Shown here: positions 1 to 8,758 of the stretch, one piece after another
How positions within the stretch are numbered: position 1 is the first letter of the stretch
Layout: every line of letters begins with the position of its first letter
Assembly (NCBI RefSeq): GCF_015461835.1
Contig: NZ_JACOPX010000023.1
Location: 1-64,000, forward strand
DNA: 64,000 nt
Reading direction: 5' to 3'
From: Pseudomonas neuropathica
GTDB lineage: Bacteria > Pseudomonadota > Gammaproteobacteria > Pseudomonadales > Pseudomonadaceae
Translations under genes and position numbers: made by a program
The notes under the pieces: model-generated
The model's input: the letters and a program-made list of their open reading frames with translations, nothing else
What the model was told of the DNA's origin: nothing
Databases searched by the model: none

Positions 1-143
1 GCATACCGTTCCAGCCACTTGTCGATGGTTGGACGACTGACGCCATACCGCCGGCTTAATTGGCTTTTGGTGTAGCTGCCGCTGAGCCAATCGCTAATTA
101 ACTTCACTCGTTGATCCATTGGGGACTTTTGTTTCCAGGGCAT
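1..143 (-). CDS. IS481-type transposase, N-terminal part (cut by window edge)
   Basis: The reading frame begins at ATG 143-141 and runs off the left edge, giving about 47 residues that start MPWKQKSPMDQRVKLISDWL. This N-terminus, followed by a helix-turn-helix with a SRRYGVSRPTIDKW-type segment, is typical of IS481-family transposases, which cut and join the element's ends through a downstream DDE domain (outside the window). A strong ribosome site, AGGAGGT, lies 7-8 bases before the ATG. The C-terminal catalytic part cannot be checked, so whether the element is intact is unknown. Confidence 0.75.
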   Translation of the reverse strand, partial: MPWKQKSPMDQRVKLISDWLSGSYTKSQLSRRYGVSRPTIDKWLERY

Positions 144-225
144 GGTCAGCACCTCCTGACCATGATTGATACCTGTAAACCATGTCCCCGGTCTCAAACG
201 TAAAGGATGTACCCGGTCTTTACCC
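1..225 (-). mobile_element. Right end of an IS481-family insertion sequence
   Basis: The transposase start is followed on its upstream side by about 80 bases holding two related motifs, GACCGGGTACAT and GACCGGGGACAT (minus strand, around 180-225), which look like the repeated terminal and subterminal sequence of IS481-like elements. The outer boundary near 225 is a guess: no target duplication can be tested because the other end is outside the window. Confidence 0.5.
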
Positions 226-378
226 ACCCCAGCCCTCTCCCCCAAGGGGGCGAGGGGGAAAGGGAGCCGATCGGGGGCTTTTCAGAATCTGAGTTCGACT
301 GGATATTTCAAGTCGGTGCAACTTGAGAGAACAACTCGGTCAGTCCCCTCTCCCTCCGGGAGAGGGTTAGGGTGAGGG
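226..378. repeat. MITE-like intergenic repeat, copy 1
   Basis: About 150 bases with inverted ends: CCCCAGCCCTCTCCC on the left and GGGAGAGGGTTAGGGTGAGG on the right, each next to a local GGGAGAGGG/CCCTCTCCC hairpin. The same arrangement recurs at 7160-7435, 13680-13865 and 25244-25423. An open frame through it is a by-product of the repeat. It sits between the insertion sequence and the 3' end of the kinase gene and may act as a terminator. Confidence 0.7.
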
Positions 379-383
379 GCTTT

Positions 384-1751
384 TCAGACCGGCAAATAAA
401 TCCCGAAGGTATTCATCCCCCGATCACTGCGCACAAACACATCGCCGCCATGCATCAGCGCAATCGCCTTGACGATCGCCAGCCCCAAGCCATGGTTATT
501 GCCACTGTTACTGCGCGACGCATCGACCCGATAAAAGCGCTCGAACAGCCGTGGCAAATGCTCACTGGCAATCGGCGAACCGGGGTTGGCCACGCCGATA
601 CTCACCTGATGCTCTTTAACCTCGATGTGCACCTCGATCACCTGACCCGCGCCGGTGTGCTGCACCGCGTTGCTGAGCAAATTGATCAACGCCCGGCGCA
701 AATGCGCGACCTCGATCTGCACCAGTGCATCACCGCTGACCTGCACTTCAACCTGCGCATCTTCAAGGATGAAATCCAGATACTCCAGCGTCGTCGCCAC
801 CTCATCGGCCAGCGACGTCGAGGTCAGTTTGGTCGCCTTGTTGCCCTGATCGGCACTGGCCAGAAACAGCATGTCATTGATGATCGAACGCAGCCGCTCC
901 AACTCTTCCAGATTGGATTGCAGCACTTCGAAATAATGTTCGGCAGAACGCCCACGGGTCAGCGCCACCTGAGTCTGACCAATCAGATTGGTCAGCGGCG
1001 AACGCAGCTCATGAGCGACGTCGGCGTTGAACGATTCCAGCCGCGAGTAGGCCTGTTCAACCCGTTCCAGCGTCGAGTTGAAGGAGTCGACAAACTGCTC
1101 AAGTTCCGGTGGCAGCGGCGACAGACGCAAGCGCCCGGCCCGTAGCGGAGGCGCCAGTCGTTGAGCTTCATGGGACAGTTTGATCAGCGGTTTGAGACCA
1201 ATCCGCGCGACCCAATAGCCCAGCGCCGAAGCCATCAGCACACCGACAATCGCCAGCCCGATCAAGGCAATCAGCAGGTTGTGCTGCGTCTCATGAAAGG
1301 TCTCGGTATCGATGCCGATCATGAACCGTAGCGGCGGACGCTGATCCTTGGCCGGCAACTCGGTCAGCAGCACTTTCAGTGGATAAGGCTGGCCGGGCAA
1401 CTGCAAGTCATGCATGCCCAACGGGCCTTTGGCAAAAGTACGGATCGCCGCATCGGGCTGACCGTATTCGTAACCCGGATCACCGCTCACCACCCAGAAA
1501 CGAATGCGTTTGTCCTCTTCACCCAGCAGCTTCAACTTGGCGTTGATCTTCACCCAATGCTCGGGTGTGCCGAAGCGATTGAGCGCTGATTCGAGCACGC
1601 TGTAACGCGCATCCAGCTCGGCTTCCGGCAGTAATCCCAAGCCTTTGTCGACCTGTTGATACAGCGCGCCGCCGATCAACAGAAACACCAGCAGCGCCAC
1701 CAGCGTGAACATGCCGCTCAGGCGCAGGGCAATCGAGTTACTGGACACCAC
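384..1751 (-). CDS. Heavy-metal-type sensor histidine kinase
   Basis: Membrane sensor kinase of the CusS/IrlS type, partner of the adjacent response regulator. Visible parts: an N-terminal membrane segment (LVALLVFLLIGGALY), a periplasmic domain, a second membrane segment (LIALIGLAIVGVLMASALGY), HAMP, the H-box DVAHELRSPLTN carrying the phosphorylated His, and an ATPase domain ending in an NHGLGLAIVKAI G-box. The open frame extends to 1922, but that extra part overlaps the regulator coding sequence out of frame. I chose the GTG at 1751-1749 (a second GTG follows), which has GGAG just upstream and overlaps the regulator stop codon by a few bases. That gives about 455 residues, the usual family length. 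The signal sensed is unknown; the pump next door suggests a metal or toxic compound. Confidence 0.88.
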   Translation of the reverse strand: MVSSNSIALRLSGMFTLVALLVFLLIGGALYQQVDKGLGLLPEAELDARYSVLESALNRFGTPEHWVKINAKLKLLGEEDKRIRFWVVSGDPGYEYGQPDAAIRTFAKGPLGMHDLQLPGQPYPLKVLLTELPAKDQRPPLRFMIGIDTETFHETQHNLLIALIGLAIVGVLMASALGYWVARIGLKPLIKLSHEAQRLAPPLRAGRLRLSPLPPELEQFVDSFNSTLERVEQAYSRLESFNADVAHELRSPLTNLIGQTQVALTRGRSAEHYFEVLQSNLEELERLRSIINDMLFLASADQGNKATKLTSTSLADEVATTLEYLDFILEDAQVEVQVSGDALVQIEVAHLRRALINLLSNAVQHTGAGQVIEVHIEVKEHQVSIGVANPGSPIASEHLPRLFERFYRVDASRSNSGNNHGLGLAIVKAIALMHGGDVFVRSDRGMNTFGIYLPV

Positions 1752-2415
1752 GGCTCTCCAGCACATAACCCATGCCACGAATGGTGTGCAGCAGTTTCTC
1801 GTCGAACGGCCCGTCGAGCTTGGCGCGCAGGCGTTTGATCGCGACTTCGACAACGTTGGCATCGCTGTCGAAATTGATGTCCCAGACCATCTCGGCGATG
1901 GCGGTTTTCGAAAGGATTTCACCTTGCCGGCGGGCGAGGACGCTCAACAGGGAGAACTCTTTGGCGGTCAGATCCAGTCGCGTGCCGGCGCGGGTAGCCT
2001 TGCGGCTGATCAAATCTATCCACAGGTCGGCGATGCTCACCTGCACCGGTTCATGCCCGCCGCTGCGCCGGGTCAGCGCTTGCAGGCGCGCGACCAGCTC
2101 AAGGAAGGAAAACGGTTTGCCGAGGTAATCGTCGGCACCGTCGCGCAGGCCTTTGATGCGGTCTTCGACGCGCTCGCGGGCGGTGAGCATGATCACCGGG
2201 GTTTGCTTGCGCGCACGCAACGCGCGCAGCACGCCGAAGCCATCGAGGCCCGGCAACATGACGTCGAGGACGATCACCGCGTAGTCGCTTTCCAGCGCCA
2301 GATGCAGCCCCTCGACGCCGTCGCGGGCCAGATCCACGGTGTAACCCTGTTCCGTCAGACCGCGGTGCAGATAGTCCGCGGTTTTTTCCTCGTCTTCGAT
2401 AATCAGAACGCGCAT
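1738..2415 (-). CDS. Heavy-metal-type OmpR-family response regulator
   Basis: A 225-residue two-domain regulator. The receiver domain has acidic residues at D8/E9, the phosphoacceptor D51 in VLDVMLPGLDG, and K100. The C-terminal winged helix (LDLTAKEFSLLSVLARRQGEILSKT) is OmpR-type and closest by eye to CusR/CopR regulators of metal-resistance operons. It starts 8 bases after the pump gene ends and overlaps the kinase start, so pump and regulators are probably co-transcribed. It probably activates this operon's own promoter upstream of 6682, which would make an autoregulated loop. Confidence 0.9.
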   Translation of the reverse strand: MRVLIIEDEEKTADYLHRGLTEQGYTVDLARDGVEGLHLALESDYAVIVLDVMLPGLDGFGVLRALRARKQTPVIMLTARERVEDRIKGLRDGADDYLGKPFSFLELVARLQALTRRSGGHEPVQVSIADLWIDLISRKATRAGTRLDLTAKEFSLLSVLARRQGEILSKTAIAEMVWDINFDSDANVVEVAIKRLRAKLDGPFDEKLLHTIRGMGYVLESRGVQ

Positions 2416-2423
2416 GACCCGCC

Positions 2424-5400
2424 TCAGTCTGTGGTCGCCAGCGCCGCTACGGGCGCAGGTTTGGGCCTGTGGAACAGCCGCTCAAGCCACAAGTATATGA
2501 CCGGAGTGGTAAACAACGTCAGCATCTGGCTGACCAGCAAACCGCCGACCACCGCGATCCCCAGCGGCTGACGCAGTTCGGCGCCGGTGCCGTAACCGAG
2601 CATCAGCGGCAGGGCGCCGAGCAGGGCGGCGAGTGTGGTCATGATGATCGGCCGGAACCGCGTGATGCATGCTTCGAAAATCGCATCCTGCGGCGACAGG
2701 CCTCGGTGGCGCTGCGCTTCGAGCGCGAAGTCGATCATCAGAATGCCGTTCTTCTTGACGATACCGATCAGCAACACCAGGCCGATCAGCGCCATGATCG
2801 AAAAGTCCTGGCCGCAGATCCACAGCATGATCACCGCGCCCAAACCTGCCGCCGGCAACGTCGAAATGATTGTTAGCGGGTGCACGAAACTCTCATAGAG
2901 CACACCGAGAATGATGTACACCGCCACCAGCGCCGCGAGAATCAGCCATGGCTGACTGGCCAGCGAACTCTGGAACGCCTGCGCCGCGCCCTGGAAATTG
3001 CCGCTGATCGCGGTCGGCATGCCGATCTCGGCCTTGGCCTGATTGAGCAGAATCACTGCGTCACCCAACGCCACGCCGGGCGCGAGGTTGAACGACAGGT
3101 TGGCCGCCGGGAACATCCCGTCGTGGGCAATCGACAACGGGCCAATGGTTGGCGCATCGAATTTTGCCAGCGCCGACAGCGGCACCATCTCGCCACTCAG
3201 CGGTGAGCGCAGGTAGAAATAGTTGAGGCTTTCGGCCTTGCCGCGTTGTTTGGTGTCCAGTTCCAGAATCACGTTGTACTGGTTGACCTGGGTCTGGAAT
3301 TCGTTGATCTGCCGTTGGCCGAAGGCGTCGTACAGCGCCTCGTCGACATCGCTGGCAGTGAGGCCGAAACGTGCGGCGGCGCTGCGGTCGATGCTGATGT
3401 GGGTGATGCTGCCGCCCAATTGCAGGTCGTTGGAAATGTCGCGGAATGCCGGGTTGCTGCGCAGTTTTTCCGTGAGGCGTTGCGTCCATGTCGCGAGGGT
3501 CGCGCCGTCGTTACTCTTCAGCACGTATTGATACTGCGCGCGGCTCGGACCGGAGCTGAGGTTGATGTCTTGGCCGGCGCGCAGATAGAGGACGATGCCA
3601 GGGACTTTCATCAGTTGCGGACGGATACGGTCGATGAACTGGCTGGCGCTGACGTCACGGTCGCCGCGTTTCTTCAACGCGATCCAGAAGCGGCCGTTGG
3701 CGATGGTCTGGTTGCTGCCGGAGACACCCACCGAGTGGGAGAACGCTTGTACGGCCGGATCGGCAGCGACGATTTCGGCCATGGCCAAGTGTTTTTTCAC
3801 CATGTCGCCGTAGGAAATATCCGCAGCGGCTTCGGTGGTGCCAAGGACGAAACCGGTGTCCTGCACCGGGAAGAAACCTTTCGGGATAAAGATGTAACCG
3901 CCGATGGCCAGCGCCAGCGACAGGCCGAACACGCCGATCATCAATTTCTGATGGGCGAGGGCGCGACGCAGGCCTTTCTCGTACCCGCCGAGCAAGCGTT
4001 CGCTGAAGCCCGGTTTTTCGTGGGCGTGGTGCACCGGTTTACGCATGAACAACGCCGCCAGCGTCGGCGCCAAAGTCAGCGATACCACCACGGAAATCAT
4101 GATGGTCGAGGTCGCGGTCAGGGCGAATTCCTTGAACAGGCGTCCGACCACACCGCCCATGAACAGCAGCGGAATAAACGCCGCCACCAGCGAGAAACTG
4201 ATCGAGACCACGGTGAAGCCGATCTCGCCCGCGCCTTTGATCGCGGCTTCGCGCATATCATCGCCGGCCTCTAGGTGTCGGTGGATGTTTTCCACCACCA
4301 CGATGGCATCGTCGACGACGAAGCCCACCGCGACGACGATTGCTACCAATGTCAGGTTGTTCAGGCTGAAACCGAGTAGGTACATCAAAGCGAAACTGGC
4401 GATCAGCGACACGCCGAGCACCGCCGAAACAATCAGGGTCGCCGACAACTGACGCAGGAACAGCGCCATCACCGCGACCACCAGCAGGATCGCGATCAAC
4501 AGGGTGATTTCGACTTCATGCAGGGAGGCGCGAATGGTCTGGGTGCGGTCGATCAGGGTTTTTACTTGCACCGAGGCCGGCAGCATGGCTTCGAGGCCGG
4601 GCAGGGCGGCTTGAATGCGGTCAACGGTTTCAACGATGTTCGCGCCGGGTTGGCGCGAGATCACCAGGTTCACGCCAGGTTGATCTCCGGCCCAGGCTTG
4701 CACGTAGGCATCTTCCGAACCGTTGACGACTTTGGCGACATCACGCAGGTGAACTGGGGCGCCATCCTTGTAGGAAACGATGAGTTGGCTGTAGTCCTCG
4801 GGGTGGAACAACTGGTCGTTGGTCGACAGCGTCGAGATGCTTGATTCGCCGTACAGCGCCCCTTTGGCCAGGTTGAGGCTGGTCTGCTGGATTGCCAGTC
4901 GGATGTCGGCAAGGGTCAGGCCGATCGCCGCCAGTTTGTCTGCCGAGGCTTGTACGCGAATCGCCGGACGTTGCTGACCGGTGATGTTGATTTGTCCCAC
5001 GCCGTCGATCTGACTGATCTGACGCGAGAGCAGGGTTTCCACCAGGTCGCTGAGTTCGGTGCCGGGCATTTGTGTCGAGCTGACGCTGAGGATCAGCACT
5101 GGGCTGTCGGCCGGGTTGACCTTCTTCCAGGTCGGTAGCGTCGGCATGTCCTTGGGCAGTTTACCGGCGGCGGTGTTGATCGCGGCTTGGACTTCCTGGG
5201 CGGCGGTATCGATGCTTTTATCGAGGGTGAATTGCAGGGTCAGCAGACTCGAGCCCAGCGCACTGCTCGACGTCATCTGGGTCATGCCGGGGATGGCGCT
5301 GAATTGCACCTCCAGCGGCGTGGCCACGGACGAGGCCATGGTGTCGGGGCTGGCGCCGGGCAACTGCGCGGACACCTGGATCGTAGGAAATTCCGCTTCC

Positions 5401-5525
5401 GGCAGTGGGGCAATCGGCAAGCGCGGGAAGGCAATCAACCCAACCAGCACCAGCGCGATGGTCAGCAGGATTGTCGCGACCGGGTGATCGATGCACCACG
5501 TAGAGACGCCTTTGTGCGCCTTCAT
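2424..5525 (-). CDS. RND efflux pump, inner-membrane permease (HAE-1, MdtB/MdtC-like)
   Basis: A 1033-residue proton-driven drug exporter. The N-terminal helix (HPVATILLTIALVLVGLIAF) leads into two large periplasmic loops and two sets of membrane helices; the fourth helix region keeps the acidic pair in VGFVVDDAIVVVENIHRHLE that carries protons in this family. Length and sequence (LPTWKKVNPADSPVLILSVSS) fit the MdtB/MdtC/MuxB branch rather than MexB. The ATG overlaps the adaptor stop as ATGA, so translation is coupled. The pump forms a trimer with the adaptor and needs an outer-membrane channel; none is encoded here, so it may use a TolC/OprM protein from elsewhere. Confidence 0.93.
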   Translation of the reverse strand: MKAHKGVSTWCIDHPVATILLTIALVLVGLIAFPRLPIAPLPEAEFPTIQVSAQLPGASPDTMASSVATPLEVQFSAIPGMTQMTSSSALGSSLLTLQFTLDKSIDTAAQEVQAAINTAAGKLPKDMPTLPTWKKVNPADSPVLILSVSSTQMPGTELSDLVETLLSRQISQIDGVGQINITGQQRPAIRVQASADKLAAIGLTLADIRLAIQQTSLNLAKGALYGESSISTLSTNDQLFHPEDYSQLIVSYKDGAPVHLRDVAKVVNGSEDAYVQAWAGDQPGVNLVISRQPGANIVETVDRIQAALPGLEAMLPASVQVKTLIDRTQTIRASLHEVEITLLIAILLVVAVMALFLRQLSATLIVSAVLGVSLIASFALMYLLGFSLNNLTLVAIVVAVGFVVDDAIVVVENIHRHLEAGDDMREAAIKGAGEIGFTVVSISFSLVAAFIPLLFMGGVVGRLFKEFALTATSTIMISVVVSLTLAPTLAALFMRKPVHHAHEKPGFSERLLGGYEKGLRRALAHQKLMIGVFGLSLALAIGGYIFIPKGFFPVQDTGFVLGTTEAAADISYGDMVKKHLAMAEIVAADPAVQAFSHSVGVSGSNQTIANGRFWIALKKRGDRDVSASQFIDRIRPQLMKVPGIVLYLRAGQDINLSSGPSRAQYQYVLKSNDGATLATWTQRLTEKLRSNPAFRDISNDLQLGGSITHISIDRSAAARFGLTASDVDEALYDAFGQRQINEFQTQVNQYNVILELDTKQRGKAESLNYFYLRSPLSGEMVPLSALAKFDAPTIGPLSIAHDGMFPAANLSFNLAPGVALGDAVILLNQAKAEIGMPTAISGNFQGAAQAFQSSLASQPWLILAALVAVYIILGVLYESFVHPLTIISTLPAAGLGAVIMLWICGQDFSIMALIGLVLLIGIVKKNGILMIDFALEAQRHRGLSPQDAIFEACITRFRPIIMTTLAALLGALPLMLGYGTGAELRQPLGIAVVGGLLVSQMLTLFTTPVIYLWLERLFHRPKPAPVAALATTD

Positions 5526-6682
5526 GGTTTTGGCTCCGCTTGCACCACCTGCGGCGGCTCGCTCATGACTTGCACGGTCGAACCGGGTTTGAGCCGCGAC
5601 TGGCCGTCGGTCACCAGTACATCACCGGCCTTCACGCCTTTGATGATGTCCTGGCCGCTGCCTTGATAAACCATCTGCACTTGCACGGCTTCGACCTTGT
5701 CACCGTTGACCCGATAAACGAAGTGTTGGTCGAGGCCGCGTTGTACGACGGTGGGCGGGACGACCAGCGCATCTTTGTCGAGGGCTGTCTGAATTTTTAC
5801 CGTGACCAGCAGGCCGGGCCAGAGCTTCTGGCTGGCGTTGTCGAATTCGGCCTTGGCGCGAATGGTGCCGGTGTTGGCGTTGATCTGGTTGTCGATCAGG
5901 GTCAGGTGACCTTCGCCGAGCAGGTTGCCGGTTTCGCCATCGGTGTCGGCGCCTATGTAGGCCTTGACCTGCGCGCGTTGCGGGTCGTTGATCAAGCCTT
6001 GCAGGGTCGGCAGCATTTGCTGGGGCAGGGAGAATTCGACGGCGATCGGGTCGATCTGGGTGACGGTGAACAGGCCGGCGGTGTCGGTCATGCGCAGGAA
6101 GTTGCCTTCGTCGACGGTGCGAATACCGACGCGGCCGGTGACCGGGGAGCGGATCTGTGTGTAGGAAAGTTGTACTTGTGCGGAATCGATGGAGGCCTGG
6201 TTGCCTTGGGCGGTGGCCTTCAGTTGGTTGACCAGGGCTTGTTGCTGGTCGTAGGTCTGCTTGGAGATGCCGTCGTCGACGGTGAGCAGTTTGTAGCGTT
6301 TGAGGTTGACCAGCGCGACTTGCAGTTGCGCCTGGCTTTCGCCCAGTTGCGCGCGGGCCTGGTCGAGGCTGGCGCGAATGGAGCGGTCGTCGATGGTGGC
6401 CAGCAGGTCGCCTGCTTTGACGAGTTGGCCTTCCTTGACGAGGATTTTGGTGAGGATGCCGTCGATCTGGGGGCGTACGACGACGCTGTGCAGGGAGAGG
6501 ACGGAGCCGATGCCGCTGGTGTAGCGGGGGACGTCTTTTTCGCTGACCGCTATGACTCGCACGGGGATGGCGGTGGGGGTGGCGAGTTTGGTCGGGGCGG
6601 GTTTCAGGGCGTACCACAGACCTGCGCCTGCGAAGACGATCAATAGGGTGGCGAGCAGGGCTTTGTTCTTTTGGATTCGCAT
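5522..6682 (-). CDS. RND efflux periplasmic adaptor (MdtA-like)
   Basis: A 386-residue membrane fusion protein that links the permease to an outer-membrane channel. It has an N-terminal membrane anchor (ALLATLLIVFAGAGLWYAL), a split lipoyl/biotinyl-like domain (RPQIDGILTKILVKEGQLVKAGDLL and SPVTGRVGIRTVDEGN), a helical hairpin of about 90 residues between them, then beta-barrel and membrane-proximal domains. It is the first gene of the minus-strand operon adaptor-permease-regulator-kinase. No operator was recognised upstream. Confidence 0.92.
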   Translation of the reverse strand: MRIQKNKALLATLLIVFAGAGLWYALKPAPTKLATPTAIPVRVIAVSEKDVPRYTSGIGSVLSLHSVVVRPQIDGILTKILVKEGQLVKAGDLLATIDDRSIRASLDQARAQLGESQAQLQVALVNLKRYKLLTVDDGISKQTYDQQQALVNQLKATAQGNQASIDSAQVQLSYTQIRSPVTGRVGIRTVDEGNFLRMTDTAGLFTVTQIDPIAVEFSLPQQMLPTLQGLINDPQRAQVKAYIGADTDGETGNLLGEGHLTLIDNQINANTGTIRAKAEFDNASQKLWPGLLVTVKIQTALDKDALVVPPTVVQRGLDQHFVYRVNGDKVEAVQVQMVYQGSGQDIIKGVKAGDVLVTDGQSRLKPGSTVQVMSEPPQVVQAEPKP

Positions 6683-7159
6683 GCGGGGTGGGCGCCGGAG
6701 GTTTGGAGTTTGGGCAGGTTGGGTAGTTATAAACTTGTTTGGGGGTCAGGAGGGTGACGGCTAGCTGTCGGCGCTGTCAGTTTCACTGGGTACATATCCG
6801 TTGTTGCGGGTGTTGCTGATTACGGTTCCGCCCTTACGGCGGGTCACCTTTTCCAAACGCCGAAAAGGTAACCCAAAAGGCTTGCTCCTGCGTGCGGCCC
6901 GCTCGCTGGGGCTCGGGGTTCCTTCGCTGCGGGATCGATCCGGGCGCAGCGTCTCCGGTTTGCTTCGCTGCACCTACTCCCGCTGTGTTTGGCTGCGCCA
7001 AACGGTCGCTGCGCTCCCACGCCCGGATCAATCCCTCCACTCAGCCTTCCGACGTCGCCCGTGGATCAAGATCAAAAGCAGGCGAGCTGACACTCGGCCT
7101 ATTGAGTGGTGAGGAGCGGGTGTTCGGCTTTGGATTTGTGGTGGATTTGCCCCTCATCG
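6683..7159. repeat. Non-coding stretch with a Pseudomonas-type intergenic repeat
   Basis: From about 6825 to 7060 the sequence contains CCTTTTCcaaacgccGAAAAGG (6848-6869) and then a GC-rich run with several C-G-C-T-G-C-G repeats. I recognise this kind of segment as one that recurs between Pseudomonas genes and is often miscalled as small proteins; frames are open on both strands but lack start sites and protein-like composition. The first 120 bases (6683-6800) should contain the promoter of the pump operon, but no clear -35/-10 pair was recognised. Confidence 0.45.
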
Positions 7160-7435
7160 GAACGCCGCCCGCCCAGCCCTCTCCCGAGGGAGAGGGAACC
7201 GATTTCGAGCGTTTCAAAACCTGAGTTCAACGCGGTATTGCACGTCGGTGTACCTCTCCCAAACACCTCGGTCAGTCCCCTCTCCCTCTGGGAGAGGGCT
7301 AGGGTGAGGGGCTTTTGATCTGTTTCAAAACCTGAGTTCAACACGGTATCGCACGTCGGTGTAGCTCTCCCAAACACCACGGTCAGTCCCCTCTCCCTCC
7401 GGGAGAGGGCTAGGGTGAGGGTTGGCTTTTGGCTG
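7160..7435. repeat. MITE-like intergenic repeat, copies 2 and 3 (partly tandem)
   Basis: The right half of the element occurs twice in tandem: 'CAAAACCTGAGTTCAAC' begins both units (about 7216 and 7325), followed by 'CGGTCAGTCCCCTCTCCCT' and 'GGGAGAGGGCTAGGGTGAGG' near 7270-7313 and 7381-7422. The two units differ at only a few positions, so one is a recent duplication. The left arm, CCCAGCCCTCTCCC, is at about 7170. Confidence 0.75.
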
Positions 7436-7504
7436 TTTAAATTTGTGTCAAATAACCAGAACCTTCCCACAAGGTTTTCAGGTTGTCCGTCGGACGTGCG
7501 CTCT

Positions 7505-7752
7505 CTAGTCTTGGGTTGTCGCCGAAAACTCGGCGATCGGGTGTGAGAGCCCGTAGGAACTGTTAATCCAACACCAGTACCACCATAATTGCCTCCGGCT
7601 ATTTGCTGCCCTGCAATTTTTATGGCGGCTGTGTGCGGGCGAACTTCGGTTCGGCCGGGCTTGTTCCTACCGGTTTCTCACTCCGCACATAGCTGCCACC
7701 ACTCCGCCGCGTGAGAAACGGCACGTGTTGGCTTTTGACTAGGAACATTTCC
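7505..7752 (+). other. Structured leader upstream of the DUF6124 gene, possible pseudoknot
   Basis: Three structures are visible. TCGCCGA(7519-7525)/TCGGCGA(7530-7536) is a 7-bp hairpin with an AAAC loop. Positions 7624-7638 pair with 7683-7697 over 15 base pairs with no mismatch and two G-U pairs; inside that loop CGAAC-TTCG-GTTCG (7640-7653) is a hairpin with a C(UUCG)G tetraloop. GTTTCTCAC (7673-7681) pairs with GTGAGAAAC (7711-7719). The last helix interleaves with the 15-bp helix, so both can form only as a pseudoknot, or they are alternatives. The 3' arm lies about 33 bases before the start codon, where folding could affect translation. Confidence 0.6.
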
Positions 7753-8112
7753 ATGACTAAGCCCGTACCCGATCCCCCCATCGAAACAACCCCACTCGAA
7801 GACGCCATCCGCGCCGACGACCAGCTCAAAACCCGCGAAGCCATCAAACGCGCGCTCGATTTCTACCTTTGCCCCGAACCGGTCAAACCGCGTCAGCCCA
7901 GTACGATGTTCCTCATCCACCCGAACATCGACACCGAAAGCCTGCTCGCCCACGCCTGCGAATCGCTGGCTTCAGCCAATGTCATGGCCGGTGATCTGGC
8001 CGATCAGCTCAGTCGCCCGCAGCGCAGTACGGCGCTGGCGATCCAGCAGATCGTCATGCTTGCCGAGCTTGCGGTAAACCGGGCGCTGGATCGGGTTGAT
8101 CCGCAGGGTTGA
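7753..8112 (+). CDS. DUF6124 (formerly DUF3077) family small protein
   Basis: A 119-residue cytosolic protein beginning MTKPVPDPP. The N-terminal MTKPxPNPP-like start, the central segment FLIHPNIDTESLLAHACESLASANVMAGDLAD and the helical C-terminus RSTALAIQQIVMLAELAVNRALD match a small family that I recognise as abundant in fluorescent Pseudomonas. No function is known to me. The ATG at 7753 is preferred over an upstream GTG because AGGA lies 8 bases before it and the family start matches. The structured leader just upstream suggests post-transcriptional control. Confidence 0.85.
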   Translation: MTKPVPDPPIETTPLEDAIRADDQLKTREAIKRALDFYLCPEPVKPRQPSTMFLIHPNIDTESLLAHACESLASANVMAGDLADQLSRPQRSTALAIQQIVMLAELAVNRALDRVDPQG

Positions 8113-8124
8113 GCACCGCGTCAT

Positions 8125-8224
8125 CGTTCATCGCCAGCAGGCTGGCTCCCACAGTTAAAACCCATTCCAATTGTAGGAGTGAGCCTGCTCGCGATGGCGG
8201 TATAACGGTCCCAAAAAGGGACCG
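8125..8224. repeat. REP-type repeat pair plus a small hairpin
   Basis: Inverted copies of the REP core: CGCCAGCAGGCTGGCTCCCAC (8129 onward) and GTAGGAGTGAGCCTGCTCGC (8173 onward). A short hairpin CGGTCCC-AAAAA-GGGACCG follows at 8206-8224. This family also occurs at 10746-10830 and 55011-55106. Confidence 0.75.
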
Positions 8225-8341
8225 ATCAGTCCCTATTCGGAACCCATTTGCCAACTATGCTTCTCAAGATTCGTCCCAGCACGCGGATAACATTGTGTAG
8301 CCCGGGTTCTCTGGGCCGCTCACCCCCGGGAGTGTCTTGAA

Positions 8342-8647
8342 ATGAAGCTGAAAACCGCTCTGCCGTATGTGCTTCTCTTGCTTCCACTCACAGCATCCGC
8401 CGCGCCGGCCAGTCAATCCGGTGAGATCCGCTTCACCGGGCAAATCGTTGATTCGGGCTGTCAGATCGGACCGGCCGGGGCGTTTGCTGCTCGTGAGTCT
8501 CGCCAGATTGAAATCAAGCCCGGCGTGAAAGTCGATGTCGACACTGAGCGCAACGCCTGTAGCCATCAGTCGATGCCGATTTCCATGCGCTATGAAGCGC
8601 TGAAGACCTCGACCGACAAAGGCATCGTCACCATCACCTACCTGTAA
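8342..8647 (+). CDS. Small secreted protein resembling a fimbrial subunit
   Basis: A 101-residue protein with a clear signal peptide (MKLKTALPYVLLLLPLTASAAPA) and a mature part containing GEIRFTGQIVDSGCQI and a second Cys in ERNACSHQSMPISMRY. The phrase IxFxGxIVDSxC is the start of type 1 pilin domains, in which the two cysteines form a disulfide. The protein is shorter than normal pilins (about 150-180 residues) and no chaperone or usher gene is nearby, so it may be a degenerate or free-standing pilin-like protein. Start ATG 8342. Confidence 0.65.
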   Translation: MKLKTALPYVLLLLPLTASAAPASQSGEIRFTGQIVDSGCQIGPAGAFAARESRQIEIKPGVKVDVDTERNACSHQSMPISMRYEALKTSTDKGIVTITYL

Positions 8648-8758
8648 ACCGTTCGGCGTGCGCTGCAAATCTTCAGGTGCCGAGCCATGGCGCACAGGTA
8701 TACTGCGCGCCTTCGCGGCTCACTGATCGGGCCCGACTTTTTGCTTTCCGGAGCTTTT

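Noticed and set aside
166..375. Open frame over the first repeat
   Set aside because: It is the repeat read as protein; low-complexity, Arg/Pro/Gly-rich, without a ribosome site.
1705..2571. Long plus-strand frame across the regulator region
   Set aside because: Antisense to the regulator and kinase starts.
5540..6646. Long plus-strand frame
   Set aside because: Antisense to the adaptor gene; a by-product of high GC codon use. The minus-strand protein has clear family motifs.
6801..7112. Small protein-coding frames on both strands
   Set aside because: The DNA is a recurrent intergenic repeat; the frames overlap on both strands and show no protein-like pattern.
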